A stretch of DNA of 64,000 nucleotides from Leptolyngbya sp. Cla-17 (GCF_016807185.1 NZ_JAEVYN010000005.1:80071-144070); one strand, 5' to 3'; counted from the first letter of the stretch, positions 34,945 through 43,801 are shown. Notes: generated from the letters alone by a model not told the origin. A program made the numbers and translations.

Positions 34945-35985
34945 TTAGCAGCGCGGTATTTCTAGACAAAATTCTTTTAAGGTGACTTGCCAGTAGTTTG
35001 GATCTTGCCAGTATTCTGTATAAGGAGGTTGGTTACTGGAAACCCTTAATGCAGTCCTACGCTTGACGGATTGGTCAACAGAGTAATCGAAAACGACAAC
35101 AGAAGCCTTCTTCAACTCAGCCATTCTAGAGTTTCTCCCCCCATAAAATTGCGACTCAACTTCTTGCCAAGCCGGCCAATGATAAGCCTTTCTGTTCTCA
35201 CCACGATAGTCCTCAATGCGTTGGAGTAACTCGTCATAAGCCTTGCTGCGTTCGCTGAGATCGTCCTTAAGACGTTGGGATAGCTCGTCACGAGAAACCT
35301 TGCCGCCGCGATAGTCCTCAATAAGTTGGCGTGGCTTATCAAGCTCATCAATAGAATGGCTTTCCAGGGCGCTGCGTAACGCGTCAGGGAGCCTGGGAAT
35401 GATCTCATCTCCCATGGCCCGCTGTGAACAACGCAGAGTGCACTGGTATAGGGTAGTCACTTCTCCACTGATCAGACTGACCTCATACGCTGCCGCATCC
35501 TCATTGGGGTAATGAGGAACCCACACTCCGGTATTTGGTGGTGGAGAATATTTTGCATAGATTCGCAAGGTTTGCTGAGACAAGTCACACAGAGTATGAG
35601 TCGCTCCACCTGGTAGCCACAGCGGTTGCGATCGCATCAGCAGTTGACCGTCTGTCGTCGCATAGGCGGCGATGGCATCACCTTGCACCGCCCACAGAAT
35701 GTGATCACTGACGCGCAAGGGATAGGCATTGTCTTTCGATTCCCACTCAATTGCACCCGACGCGATCGAGCGGCACACAATTTTGCCCTCGATAGAGCGG
35801 TAAAACAAGCTGGATTCAAGCAAGTCAACGGCAAGCGGATGCGGTAGAGCCTGGGTAACTGCGGCTCTAGAGACAGGGGAAAGCAAGGTAGTTGGTGGTG
35901 GGGGTAGCTCTTTAACCACAGGTTGTTTGACTCCAAGTTGAAGTCTGCCGATCGCGCTTTGCCAGGAGTTCAGCCACTGCCACAT
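34945..35985 (-). CDS. Uncharacterised protein with PQQ-propeller-like N-terminal part
   Basis: 346 residues from the ATG at 35985, which has AGGAG about 8 nt upstream; the longer frame would start with TTG at 36003. Residues about 50-150 contain strands of the type 'LFYRSIEGKIVCRSIASGAIEWESKDNAYPLRVSDHILWAVQGDAIAAYATTDGQLLM', reminiscent of beta-propeller (PQQ-like) blades. Residues about 195-260 are charged and helical with two 'DYRG' repeats. The C-terminus is beta-rich. No named family. It is followed by the small gene 36152-36424 on the same strand. Confidence 0.65.
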   Translation of the reverse strand: MWQWLNSWQSAIGRLQLGVKQPVVKELPPPPTTLLSPVSRAAVTQALPHPLAVDLLESSLFYRSIEGKIVCRSIASGAIEWESKDNAYPLRVSDHILWAVQGDAIAAYATTDGQLLMRSQPLWLPGGATHTLCDLSQQTLRIYAKYSPPPNTGVWVPHYPNEDAAAYEVSLISGEVTTLYQCTLRCSQRAMGDEIIPRLPDALRSALESHSIDELDKPRQLIEDYRGGKVSRDELSQRLKDDLSERSKAYDELLQRIEDYRGENRKAYHWPAWQEVESQFYGGRNSRMAELKKASVVVFDYSVDQSVKRRTALRVSSNQPPYTEYWQDPNYWQVTLKEFCLEIPRC

Positions 35986-36151
35986 CTCATCGTCTCCTGT
36001 CAATTAAACAAACACACGGCGTTGTTGCACGAAAGAGGAGCTGCTTAGCTTTGCCCACTTGGTCTCGTTCTTAAGTCGGTTCACTGCTTCACTATGCCCT
36101 AGCTCCCTATTCCGACTGTTGCGAAGCACCCCTGGTCGAGTGAGCGGCCTT

Positions 36152-36424
36152 TTAGTCTTTTGCTTCAGCCTCACGATCGCAGTAAGCTTTGGCTGCTGCG
36201 AGTGCCGATGATTGCTCTGGATCTGGCGCACCTTTTGGATACGCGGAAGCACCAAAAGGTTGATAGGAGAGATCGTCAAATGTGCCGGGCAACTCGACAC
36301 CATCGACACTGACAGTGAAGTGAGAAGCAGTCACTGAACCGGGCATGGACTGCTGAAATTCATCTATTTCAATCAAGCGGCCTTTGTAGATTTCTTCGTA
36401 AAGTTTGTCCCTACTACCTGTCAT
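36152..36424 (-). CDS. Small uncharacterised protein
   Basis: 90 residues. A helical start (GSRDKLYEEIYKGRLIEIDEF), a beta-rich middle (ASHFTVSVDGVELPGTFDDLSYQPFG) and an Ala-rich charged end. No signal peptide or membrane span. It lies on the same strand and upstream of the 346-residue gene. The IS element inserted 50 bp upstream may have changed its promoter. No family recognised. Confidence 0.55.
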   Translation of the reverse strand: MTGSRDKLYEEIYKGRLIEIDEFQQSMPGSVTASHFTVSVDGVELPGTFDDLSYQPFGASAYPKGAPDPEQSSALAAAKAYCDREAEAKD

Positions 36425-36478
36425 GAGAGTTTAGTGCTCCGCTTATAAAGTGTTCTGTCTCTCTAACCTTATACCAAT

Positions 36479-37048
36479 TTAAATAGTTTCAATGACAGAT
36501 AGTGCATTGAGGATAAAGGGGTAGCCCGTGAGAGAAGCAATCACTTGAGGGGTTAACTGGGATAAGAGTTGATCTACTCTGGATTGCAGTTGGTCAAGCG
36601 TTTTGAACGAAACCCACTTGAGATCCGCCTTGAGATATTCCCATAGCCTCTCAATTGGATTTAACTCCGGACAGTAAGGCGGTTGGAACACCAGGATAAT
36701 GTTCTGTGGCACAATCAACGCTTTGCCTTTGTGGAACCGTCCGTTATCCACTTGCAGGATATTGAGACTATCGGGGTAAGCCTTGGAGAACTCATCCAAG
36801 AAGCATTGGTAGCACTCGGTATCGACATGGGAGAACTGCCAGAAAAAGGATTCTCCGGTGGCAGGTTCCACAGCGCCATAGAGCCAGAATGCTTTGAACA
36901 CCCGTTGCCATGAGCCAATGGGTTTCACTCCAAAGGCTGTAATCAAACGCCCGATAATGGTATGCAGCCCAAAGCGGCTCTCATCCCCAGCAAAATAGCG
37001 AATAGGTCGTTTATCCTGGCGCACTTGCCGAGCGTATTGGCTCAACAA
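36479..37048 (-). CDS. IS630-like transposase, second frame (DDE catalytic part)
   Basis: 189 residues. Catalytic residues of the DDE superfamily are visible: D in YFAGDESRFGL, D in ILQVDNGRFHK and E in PELNPIERLW. It probably is translated as a fusion with the upstream frame by a -1 ribosomal frameshift; both copies in this window share the 7-nt overlap. The element appears intact. Confidence 0.85.
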   Translation of the reverse strand: MLSQYARQVRQDKRPIRYFAGDESRFGLHTIIGRLITAFGVKPIGSWQRVFKAFWLYGAVEPATGESFFWQFSHVDTECYQCFLDEFSKAYPDSLNILQVDNGRFHKGKALIVPQNIILVFQPPYCPELNPIERLWEYLKADLKWVSFKTLDQLQSRVDQLLSQLTPQVIASLTGYPFILNALSVIETI

Positions 37049-37557
37049 ATCGAGGTCGTCTGCAAGGTTTGCTTAAATGCCTCTCGTTGTGCTCGGTTCT
37101 GCTTGAGGTGTTGGGGACGAGCCACTTTTAGCTTGGCTTTGAGCCGATAACGGGTCATCTGGTAGACCGCATGATACTGGGCTTCTATTCCTAAACTCTC
37201 CAAGAGCCACTGCTGCACCTCCCCATAGCTGTCAAACCCATTGTCCGGTTCCTGCAATCGCTTTGCTAAGGCAACTTCTGCCCACATTGGAATCATCCGG
37301 TTGCCTCCTCCTGGCGTTGGCTTGACCACCAGCAATGCCTCTAATCCTTGTGCTCGATACAGCGCTAACCACTTTTGCACCGTGCCTCGATGCCTGCCAA
37401 TTGCAACCGCGATCTGGCTGATGCTCGGTGCTTGCGCTCGTTTGAGCCAGTACAACACTTGCAATCGTTCTTTAACTATCGGCTGTTCAACCGTTCGCAA
37501 GCGGGTGCCTAACTCCTCGAGACTTTCTTTAATTACGATTGCGCTGACACCAGCCAT
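37042..37557 (-). CDS. IS630-like transposase, first frame (helix-turn-helix part)
   Basis: 171 residues. DNA-binding part with tandem helix-turn-helix segments (APSISQIAVAIGRHRGTVQKWLALYRAQGL and the winged-helix region ending in YRLKAKLKVARPQ). It ends in frame a few codons before the DDE half; the same break in copy 2 shows that it is the element's normal organisation. A -1 shift near GCATTTAAGCAAAC would fuse it to the second frame. Confidence 0.85.
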   Translation of the reverse strand: MAGVSAIVIKESLEELGTRLRTVEQPIVKERLQVLYWLKRAQAPSISQIAVAIGRHRGTVQKWLALYRAQGLEALLVVKPTPGGGNRMIPMWAEVALAKRLQEPDNGFDSYGEVQQWLLESLGIEAQYHAVYQMTRYRLKAKLKVARPQHLKQNRAQREAFKQTLQTTSIC

Positions 37558-37675
37558 GATTAGACTCTCACCTCTACATTCCTCAGTTTATCTGATCTGT
37601 AACTACTCCAATTTAATTTGGTATTAGAACAGCGTGACCATGAGTCCAGTCTGATTTGACCCTCGCTGCGTTATA

Positions 37676-38833
37676 CGGAATTGAGTAGGGGAGTATCATT
37701 TAGCAAGATGAAAAAGGTACTCTGTCCATGCCTCGACCCCGCACTCAAATTAGCCCTCATCTAGACTACGCAGATCTAACTCAGCGGTATGTTCAGTGCC
37801 AAGATGCTGGCGAGAAAAACCGTTGGTTGGTGATTCGATTGCTCAGTCATCCAAAGACTCCGATGAGCATCGAACAAACCGCTGAGATTTGTGGACTCAG
37901 TTGTAGTGGAGTGCGGAAAATTGCCCGTCGCTACAACGCCGAGGGTGCGGTCGGACTAGTCAATCGGCAACGCTTGAACCCTGGGGGCAATCGGTTGGCT
38001 TTAAGTGATGAACAGCAACGGCTATTGCGGCAACGCTTACAGAGTGCCCCGGATGATGGCGGACTCTGGAGTGGACCGAAAGTTGGGGAGTATATCGAAA
38101 CCTACTTTGGCATTTGCTTACACCCCTCAACAGCCTGGAAGTATCTACGACGTTTGGGGTTGAGCTTGCAGGTGCCGCGTCCGGTGCATCATCAAAGCGC
38201 AACCCTTGAGCAGCAAGCAGAGTTCAAAGCAGGATTAGCAGGTCATGTGGCGTGGTTGCGCTCGTTGTTTCCCAATCGGGAGATTGTAATTTGGGCGGAA
38301 GACGAAGCTCGATTAGGCTTGCAACCCATTGTCAGGCGGGTTTGGGCACCCATAGGAGAACGCCCATCAGCGCATCATTCTCGCCGCTATCAATGGGTCT
38401 ACACCTATGGTTTTGTCCATCCTGCCACTGGAGCGAGCTACTTCCTTTTATTGCCCCGTGCCAATGTCTCCATGATGCAGATGGCGTTAGAGCTATTTGC
38501 GGCTCAGGTCAATCCCCATCGTCAGCAGTTGATCATTCTATTGGTTGATCAGGCCGCGTGGCATATGAGCCAAAAACTTCAGGTGCCCCCGGCATTTTCT
38601 TCTACCCGCTATTGCCCTATACCCTCCAACTGCAACCCACTGAATGTGTCTGGTCTTTGCTGCGCGAAGCAATCGCTAATCAAGTGTTTGACAATCTTGA
38701 TGCTTTAGAGGATGTCTTAGTCAAGCGGTGCCAATGGTTGATGCAGCATCCTGTGATAGTTCAAGGCAAAGTGGGCTTTGATTGGATTCAAGCAATTTAA
38801 TCTGGTCAAAAAGTACTGCCTTCCGCAATTCCG
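37676..38833 (+). mobile_element. IS630-family element, second type, damaged transposase
   Basis: Inverted ends start CGGAATTG on both sides (37676 and, reversed, 38833) and agree over roughly 26 bp with mismatches. TA dinucleotides flank both ends (37674-37675, 38834-38835). About 1.16 kb. It lies at the 5' breakpoint of the duplicated membrane-protein gene. Confidence 0.85.
37728..38800 (+). pseudogene. Frameshifted IS630-family transposase
   Basis: Plus-strand frame from the ATG at 37728 gives a winged-helix N-terminus and the first two catalytic residues (D in IWAEDEARLGL, D in ILLVDQAAWHMS). The reading frame is lost at a run of five C (38586-38590); the correct continuation, with the catalytic E in QPTECVWSLL and the normal end, is in another frame to 38800. 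A single-base change in the C run explains it. Unlike copies 1 and 2 of the other family, there is no sign of programmed shifting here. Confidence 0.8.
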
Positions 38834-38835
38834 TA

Positions 38836-39255
38836 TTAGAACGGCTTAGCCAGGTTCGAGACCGAGCCGCCGCCATCTCTACCGAACAGGAACTCAAGAA
38901 ACTAGACGCTGAGAAAGTCGCTGCTGAAGCTAAAACCGCTGATATGCGCCTGATGAAGGGCTGTAGCACCTTCCTGGTATCTGCCAGCAATGCCACCAAA
39001 TTTGGCAACGTTTACCCCGGTGGAAAAGTGGTTAATCCTGCGACTGGGTTAAGCCTCGCACCCGGTTCCGTGGTCTGTGATAACCAGGGCGGCACCGCCG
39101 TGATGGCAGATATAGGCGGCAGCGGTATTGCCATGACCGACATTGCCATTACTCAAGACTTCCAGCTCGTGCGAAAAGCGATGGACCTGCACGGCATCAA
39201 CCCGCAAGCAGGCGATGGGCGCATCGGAGGGGCGAATGCCCGACTTCAACACTAA
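38836..39255 (+). pseudogene. 5'-truncated duplicate of the 32343-32876 membrane protein gene
   Basis: From 38836 the sequence matches residues 39-177 of the earlier protein with only a few changes (for example K for E in KTADM and I for V in DGRIGG). The match continues past the stop into about 20 bases of downstream sequence. The N-terminal anchor is missing, and the IS630 element lies exactly at the break. Expression without the anchor would need a start inside the insertion sequence. Confidence 0.8.
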
Positions 39256-39486
39256 TTATTCAGCCTAACTATGTGGGGACTTTTTCGCAGATCAAACTGA
39301 AACCCCTGCCCTATAAGGGGTCTGAATTTAGTAGAAAATCTTACTATTTTTTAACAATTATGTGTCAAATCCAGAAAGGCTTTAGTAAAGCCTAAAAAAG
39401 CATTTAAATATAACTCTGGCTTTTGTGACAGTGCCTAAAAGGTTGATTCTTGCGTTGAATTTGTGTCAGAACTAGGAGGCAGTAAG

Positions 39487-39795
39487 ATGGTTAAATCTGG
39501 TCGCGGCGGTGCTAGAGCGGGTGGCGGGCGTCCTTCACCCTGGAACCATGAGCCGACTCGAACGGTGCGCATTCCAGAAGTTTTTGCGGCAACCGTTTTA
39601 GAGATTGTGAAAAAGCTCGACAACGGTTGCGGAGATATTGTGGTGGTTAATCCTACATCCTTAAAAGTTAACCAGCAGGTGAAGAAGAACCAGGTAACTT
39701 CACCGCCACCCCGCAAATATGTCCACTCTGGGCATAAGGTTTTACGAGTGAAGGAGCTAGTGCAATTTCTCGAAGCTTATCTAGAGGGGGACTGA
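39487..39795 (+). CDS. Small basic protein, plasmid-type, possible ribbon-helix-helix regulator
   Basis: 102 residues from the ATG at 39487, with AGGAGG 7 nt upstream. N-terminus rich in Gly/Arg (KSGRGGARAGGGRPSPWNHEPTRTVRIPEVFAATVLEIVKKLDNG); the 'TRTVRIPEVFAATVLEIVKKLD' part looks like a ribbon-helix-helix. Small proteins of this form are common on cyanobacterial plasmids and other mobile DNA. The C-terminus is charged. Function unproven. Confidence 0.65.
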   Translation: MVKSGRGGARAGGGRPSPWNHEPTRTVRIPEVFAATVLEIVKKLDNGCGDIVVVNPTSLKVNQQVKKNQVTSPPPRKYVHSGHKVLRVKELVQFLEAYLEGD

Positions 39796-39884
39796 CCTTG
39801 AGCATCGAGCAAAACTTAACGAGCAAAGTTAGGGCCGAGCGAGTAATGTTTTTTTTGCATAACCAACGGCGTGCTCATACCAAT

Positions 39885-40454
39885 TTAAACAGTATTCAAG
39901 GCAGATAGGGCATCCAGGATAAAGGAATAACCTGTGAGAGAAGCAATTACTTGTGGTGTTAACTCAGCCAGGAGTTGATCGATTTTGACTTGTAGTTGGT
40001 CGAGCGTTTTGAACGCAGCCCACTTCAAACTTGCCTTGAGATGTTCCCACAACCTCTCAATAGGATTTAGCTCAGGGCAGTAAGGCGGTTGGAATAACAA
40101 GATGATGTTCTCTGGCACCACCAACGCTTTACCCTTGTGAAACCGCCCGTTATCCACTTGCAAGACGTTCAGACTATCCGGATAAGCGTTGGAAAATTCA
40201 TTCAAGAATCGTTGATAACACTCGGTATCAACATGAGAAAATTGCAGAAAAAAGGACTCTCCCGTGGCAGGTTCAACCGCCCCGTAGAGCCAGAACGCTT
40301 TGAACAACCACTGCCACTGCCCAATCGGTTTGATGCCACACGCCGTGATCAATCGTCCCATCAGAGTATGCAGTCCAAAACGACTCTCATCCTGAGCAAA
40401 ATAGCGAATGGGACGTTCATCCTGCCCCCGGTGGCGAGCATACTGACTCAGCAA
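39885..40454 (-). CDS. IS630-like transposase copy 2, second frame
   Basis: 189 residues with DDE residues in YFAQDESRFGL, VLQVDNGRFHK and PELNPIERLW. Probably fused to the first frame by frameshifting. No internal damage seen. Confidence 0.85.
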   Translation of the reverse strand: MLSQYARHRGQDERPIRYFAQDESRFGLHTLMGRLITACGIKPIGQWQWLFKAFWLYGAVEPATGESFFLQFSHVDTECYQRFLNEFSNAYPDSLNVLQVDNGRFHKGKALVVPENIILLFQPPYCPELNPIERLWEHLKASLKWAAFKTLDQLQVKIDQLLAELTPQVIASLTGYSFILDALSALNTV

Positions 40455-40972
40455 GCTGAGGTCGCCCTTGAGGTTTGCTTAAAAGCAGATCGCTGTTCAC
40501 TATCCTGCTGGCAATTTTGAGGACGAGCAACCTTTAGCTTGGCTTTGAGCCGATAGCGGGTCATTTGGTAGACCGCGTGATACTCCGCTTCTACTCCCAA
40601 GGTTTCTGCCAACCACTGTTGTACTGCTCCATAACTTTGAAAGCCGTGTCTCTGTCGTAACCGCTTTGCCAAAGCATCCTCTGCCCATTGGGGTATCACT
40701 CGCACTCCCCCCGGCGATTTCTTGATTTCTAGCATCGCCCCCACTCCTCCAGTGCGATACATCAATAGCCAGCTTTGCACCGTGTTTCGATGTTTCCCGA
40801 CCGCTTTGGCAATCGCACTAATGCTCGGCGCATTCTCTTGTTTCAACCAGTAGAGCACTTGCAATCGTTCTTTAGCGCTTGGCGTTTCGGCTTGCCGCAA
40901 CTGTTGAGCTAAGTCATCCAAACTTTCTTTCACGTCTATTGACGTTACACCTGCCATGACTAGACTCTCCAA
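40448..40972 (-). CDS. IS630-like transposase copy 2, first frame
   Basis: 174 residues, helix-turn-helix half (APSISAIAKAVGKHRNTVQSWLLMYRTGG and a winged-helix region ending YRLKAKLKVARPQ). It overlaps the catalytic frame by 7 nt, as in copy 1, which supports a programmed -1 frameshift. Confidence 0.85.
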   Translation of the reverse strand: MESLVMAGVTSIDVKESLDDLAQQLRQAETPSAKERLQVLYWLKQENAPSISAIAKAVGKHRNTVQSWLLMYRTGGVGAMLEIKKSPGGVRVIPQWAEDALAKRLRQRHGFQSYGAVQQWLAETLGVEAEYHAVYQMTRYRLKAKLKVARPQNCQQDSEQRSAFKQTSRATSAC

Positions 40973-41021
40973 ACAACTCCGCTCAGTCTAGTCCATTTGC
41001 CGCTTACTCAATTTAAATTGG

Positions 41022-41718
41022 TATCAGTTTTCCTGCAGCTGTAACTTAAAGCATAAGAGGAACCGGTCAGCTGACAGTAAAACACTGCCTGACTGCTCAA
41101 ACAACGCCTGGATGAATTGCTCCAGTCGCTCCGTTCACCCCACTGGTACAAGCCCTTCTTGTGCTGACTGCCACCTTTGAGGTGGTTAGTCCAAACGCCG
41201 TCCAAAGTCTGAAGGCGTGAAGGCGATCAAAACTCAAAACTTAGACCTGAAAGTACTTTCAACCGTTCTTAAGGCCACTGGGTTCATTGCACCCCCCAGC
41301 AGAAGGGCAAGCAGGAGCATCGGTGTTTCTGCCGTTGTAACAGTTTGGGAGTCATTCAAAGGGGTAGGGTGATCGACAGATTGGCTGATCTGATGAATGT
41401 ATCAAATGTCAACTACATTAGGCTCTTCCGAGCTTTTGGTGATCAATAATGACACAGCGAACTATGCTTGCTTAGCTTTGCACAAATTTTTTGCAGATTA
41501 ATTGGGATATGGTTAGTCGCCCGTCTGGCTTAGTCTAACCATACGCAATTCACTATAACTTTTAGAGTTTTCACCCCTCTCAAACTCTGATAACCCTTAT
41601 TAGCAAATCAGTAGCGCAGAATTATTCTCTGCCGATTCCGAAATTTTTCGGATGAAAATCTGCTTTGAAAGGTGCTAGCAAATGATGGTTCAGCCTCTTT
41701 CACAACACTGTAGCGAAG
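41022..41718. other. Gene-free stretch between IS copy 2 and the end of the VWA gene
   Basis: About 700 bases without a coding region I can support. It carries a 14-bp match to one arm of the 28.2-kb hairpin (GGCTTAGTCTAACC, 41527-41540) next to a partial second arm, and a short 7-bp palindrome (41637-41652). Nothing else stands out. Confidence 0.5.
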
Positions 41719-41772
41719 CTAGGTCATCTGCTGTGCTGCCCACTGATTGAGATCTTGACGGTTAATGGCGGT
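41719..41772 (-). pseudogene. Separated 3' end of the VWA gene
   Basis: On the minus strand this reads ACCGCCATT... and encodes (A)INRQDLNQWAAQQMT, then a TAG at 41719-41721. Joined to the upstream part after removing the IS1 and one 8-bp duplicate, it restores a continuous gene of 390 codons. Confidence 0.85.
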
Positions 41773-41781
41773 GGTAGTGCA

Positions 41782-42282
41782 CTAAAGGATTGTGGGGTAG
41801 GTAACGACATCCTGCCAGGTCCAAGGCTGCTCAGCCAGTTTTGCTCGTTGAGCCGCAGTTGTTTTGAATCGACTATGCCGCCAAATCCAATTGAAATAGC
41901 TGACTACTAAGCGTGTTGTCACTTTCGTTTGCTCCCACCGTTTGCCGAACTTGTTTTGCCTGCGGTGCCATCGAGCAGTTTGTTGTCGGACGATGCCGTT
42001 GGTTCGCTCTAAGCGCTGCGTTTTGTCTTTGCCAACATAGTGCAGAATTTCAGGCGGAAGGACTCGTTCATAGCCTCCCCAGTCATCACTGTTCCACTGT
42101 TTGCAAGCCGTTTTTCCCTGTGTACTAATTACCAATTCCTCAATAAGTTCGTCTGTATGCTTGCCCACTCGTGCCGCTAAAATCAGTCCACTGGAGTCCG
42201 CTAAACTCAGACCTATCCAGCAGTCTCCCACTTCTAATTCATTGGAAAGACATTGCTTCTGTTTTTTTGCACGAAAGACCAC
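41782..42282 (-). CDS. insB: IS1-family InsB-like catalytic frame
   Basis: 166 residues. IS1 DDE part: WIGLSLADSSGLILAARVG, CKQWNSDDWGGYERVLP and LERTNGIVRQQTARWHRRQNKFGKRWEQTK. It has no independent ribosome binding site and is expected to be made as InsAB' by a -1 shift at the A7C run in the overlap. The element looks intact and may be active. Confidence 0.88.
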   Translation of the reverse strand: MVFRAKKQKQCLSNELEVGDCWIGLSLADSSGLILAARVGKHTDELIEELVISTQGKTACKQWNSDDWGGYERVLPPEILHYVGKDKTQRLERTNGIVRQQTARWHRRQNKFGKRWEQTKVTTRLVVSYFNWIWRHSRFKTTAAQRAKLAEQPWTWQDVVTYPTIL

Positions 42283-42611
42283 ATCTCATCCGCACTCACC
42301 TCTGCGGTTGCCACTTGCTTGACCTGGTCGTTATGAATTAGCTGAGCCTTGGCACTCGATGCCCGAACAATACTGACCACGGTGTTGTATGCCAAGCCTG
42401 TAATTCGGCTAATCCCTCGTAAGCTGCTGCCCTCACTATGAGCTTGTAGCACCTGCTGAACTTGTTCCGGACTCACTCGTCGCCAGTAGTACAGCGTGTC
42501 AAAGCTCTCACAGAAGGTTTGCTGGCAGTGAGGGCAGAAATAGCGTTGGTGTCCATTGGGCAGCTTGCCATGCTTATGACACTTAGGATGACCACAAAGT
42601 CGGCATTCCAT
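42234..42611 (-). CDS. insA: IS1-family InsA-like protein
   Basis: 125 residues. Zinc-finger-like N-terminus with Cys pairs (CRLCGHPKC and YFCPHCQQTFC) and a helix-turn-helix (SSLRGISRITGLAYNTVVSIVR), the InsA layout. It overlaps InsB. A run of seven T on the plus strand (42262-42268, AAAAAAAC on the coding strand) matches the IS1 frameshift site used to make the InsAB transposase. Confidence 0.88.
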   Translation of the reverse strand: MECRLCGHPKCHKHGKLPNGHQRYFCPHCQQTFCESFDTLYYWRRVSPEQVQQVLQAHSEGSSLRGISRITGLAYNTVVSIVRASSAKAQLIHNDQVKQVATAEVSADEMWSFVQKNRSNVFPMN

Positions 42612-42661
42612 AGCTTCTTGAGGGGAAAGAATTGATCCTACTTTACCAAGCCCACAATCCT

Positions 42662-43801
42662 TTAACGCACAATCATGGCGGTTGCCATCAGATCGGGGAA
42701 GCGATCGGGCGTACAGGCAAACGCAGGAATACCCAGAGATGCCATGAATTGAGTGTTGCTATGGTCATAGCAGGGCGCACCATCATCATTGAGTGCCAGC
42801 AGGGTGATGAATTGAATTCCTGAAGCAACGAGGTTACTGACGCGCTTTCGCATTTCATCCTGGTTACCCCCCTCGTACAGGTCACTAATCAACACGAGGA
42901 TCGTATCCTGTGGTTGACGAATGAGTCCTTGACAGTAAGCGAGTGCCTGATTGATGTCAGTGCCGCCGCCTAGCTGAGTGCCAAATAAAACCTCAACGGG
43001 ATCTTGCAGCAAGTCAGTCAGGTCAACCACTGCCGTATCGAACACAACCATATGGGTTTGCACTGCCGGAAGGGACGCTAAGACAGCACTAAAAATTCCG
43101 GCATAAACAACAGAGGTTGCCATTGAACCACTCTGATCCACACAAAGAATGATGTTTCGCAGGGCAGAACGTTTGCGTCCAAAGCCGATCCGAGTTTCGG
43201 GAATGATGGTGCGGTAAGCAGGCTGATAGTGTTTCAGGTTGGCGCGAATTGTACGATGCCAATCAATTTCATGATGACGGGGACGACGGTTGCGCATGGA
43301 ACGATTAAGGCTACCCAAAATTGCCTGCCGAGTCGGATTTTCAAGTTTGCGGATCAGATCTTCAACGACTCGTCTGACCACAATTCGAGCAGTTTCTTTT
43401 GTCTTACCGGGCATGACTCCACTCAGAGACAGCAGGTTAGAAACGAGATGTACATCAGGTTCTACTGCCTCCAGCAGTTCTGGTTCCAATAACATTTGGC
43501 GCAGGTTCAGCCGATTCAAGGCATCTTGCTGCATCACTTTTACAACAGAAGTGGGGAAGTAGGTGCGAATATCACCCAACCAACGCGCCACTTTGGGAGA
43601 AGAAGCCCCCAGTCCACCTTGACGATCGCCATCGTAAAGCGCACTCAACGTCTGATCGATCGCTTGGTCTGCTCCTGCCAAACTAAAGCTGTCACCTCCT
43701 ATGCCATTGCCGTTCGTTGAACCGCAAATGCCATCCGCTGCGCCACCACCGAGGATGAGCCGCCAGCGTCTCAATCGTTCTGTTGAAGGAGAGTCTGTCA
43801 T
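42662..43801 (-). CDS. VWA (CoxE-like) protein, C-terminus altered by IS1
   Basis: 379 residues as it now reads. The VWA MIDAS motif DQSGS is at 222-226, with a Thr/Asp-containing GGGTDIN loop and 'LISDLYEGG' completing the metal site. The end is abnormal: after ...FPDLMATA the frame continues 4 residues into the IS1 end and stops at 42662-42664. The natural 3' part, giving INRQDLNQWAAQQMT and a stop, is on the other side of the element (41719-41772). The start overlaps the DUF5682 stop by 4 nt. It is the last gene of the operon with MoxR. The loss of 15 residues may or may not be tolerated. Confidence 0.88.
   Translation of the reverse strand: MTDSPSTERLRRWRLILGGGAADGICGSTNGNGIGGDSFSLAGADQAIDQTLSALYDGDRQGGLGASSPKVARWLGDIRTYFPTSVVKVMQQDALNRLNLRQMLLEPELLEAVEPDVHLVSNLLSLSGVMPGKTKETARIVVRRVVEDLIRKLENPTRQAILGSLNRSMRNRRPRHHEIDWHRTIRANLKHYQPAYRTIIPETRIGFGRKRSALRNIILCVDQSGSMATSVVYAGIFSAVLASLPAVQTHMVVFDTAVVDLTDLLQDPVEVLFGTQLGGGTDINQALAYCQGLIRQPQDTILVLISDLYEGGNQDEMRKRVSNLVASGIQFITLLALNDDGAPCYDHSNTQFMASLGIPAFACTPDRFPDLMATAMIVR

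Larger units (their letters stand above)
36474..37621 (-). mobile_element. IS630-like element, copy 1
   Basis: Ends at 36474 (CCAATTTAAATAG) and 37621 (its reverse complement reads CCAAATTAAATTGG), flanked on both sides by TA (36472-36473 and 37622-37623), the target duplication of IS630/Tc1 elements. About 1.15 kb. Encodes a two-frame transposase on the minus strand. A second, diverged copy of the same family lies at 39880-41021. Confidence 0.85.
39880..41021 (-). mobile_element. IS630-like element, copy 2
   Basis: Ends CCAATTTAAACAG (39880) and, reversed, CCAATTTAAATTG (41021), flanked by TA at 39878-39879 and 41022-41023. Same family and frame layout as the element at 36474-37621 but clearly diverged at the protein level (many substitutions), so they are not products of one recent transposition. 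Confidence 0.85.
41773..42674 (-). mobile_element. IS1-family element inserted in the VWA gene
   Basis: 902 bp. Inverted ends read GGTAGTGCACTAAAGGATTG and (other end) GATTGTGCGTTAAAGGATTG. The 8-bp target duplication ATGGCGGT flanks it at 41765-41772 and 42675-42682. Encodes InsA- and InsB-like frames joined by an A7C slippery run. It splits the last codons of the VWA gene. Confidence 0.92.

Noticed and set aside
42662..42664. Natural end of the VWA gene at 42662
   Set aside because: The stop codon is supplied by the IS1 end; the true end lies on the other side of the element.
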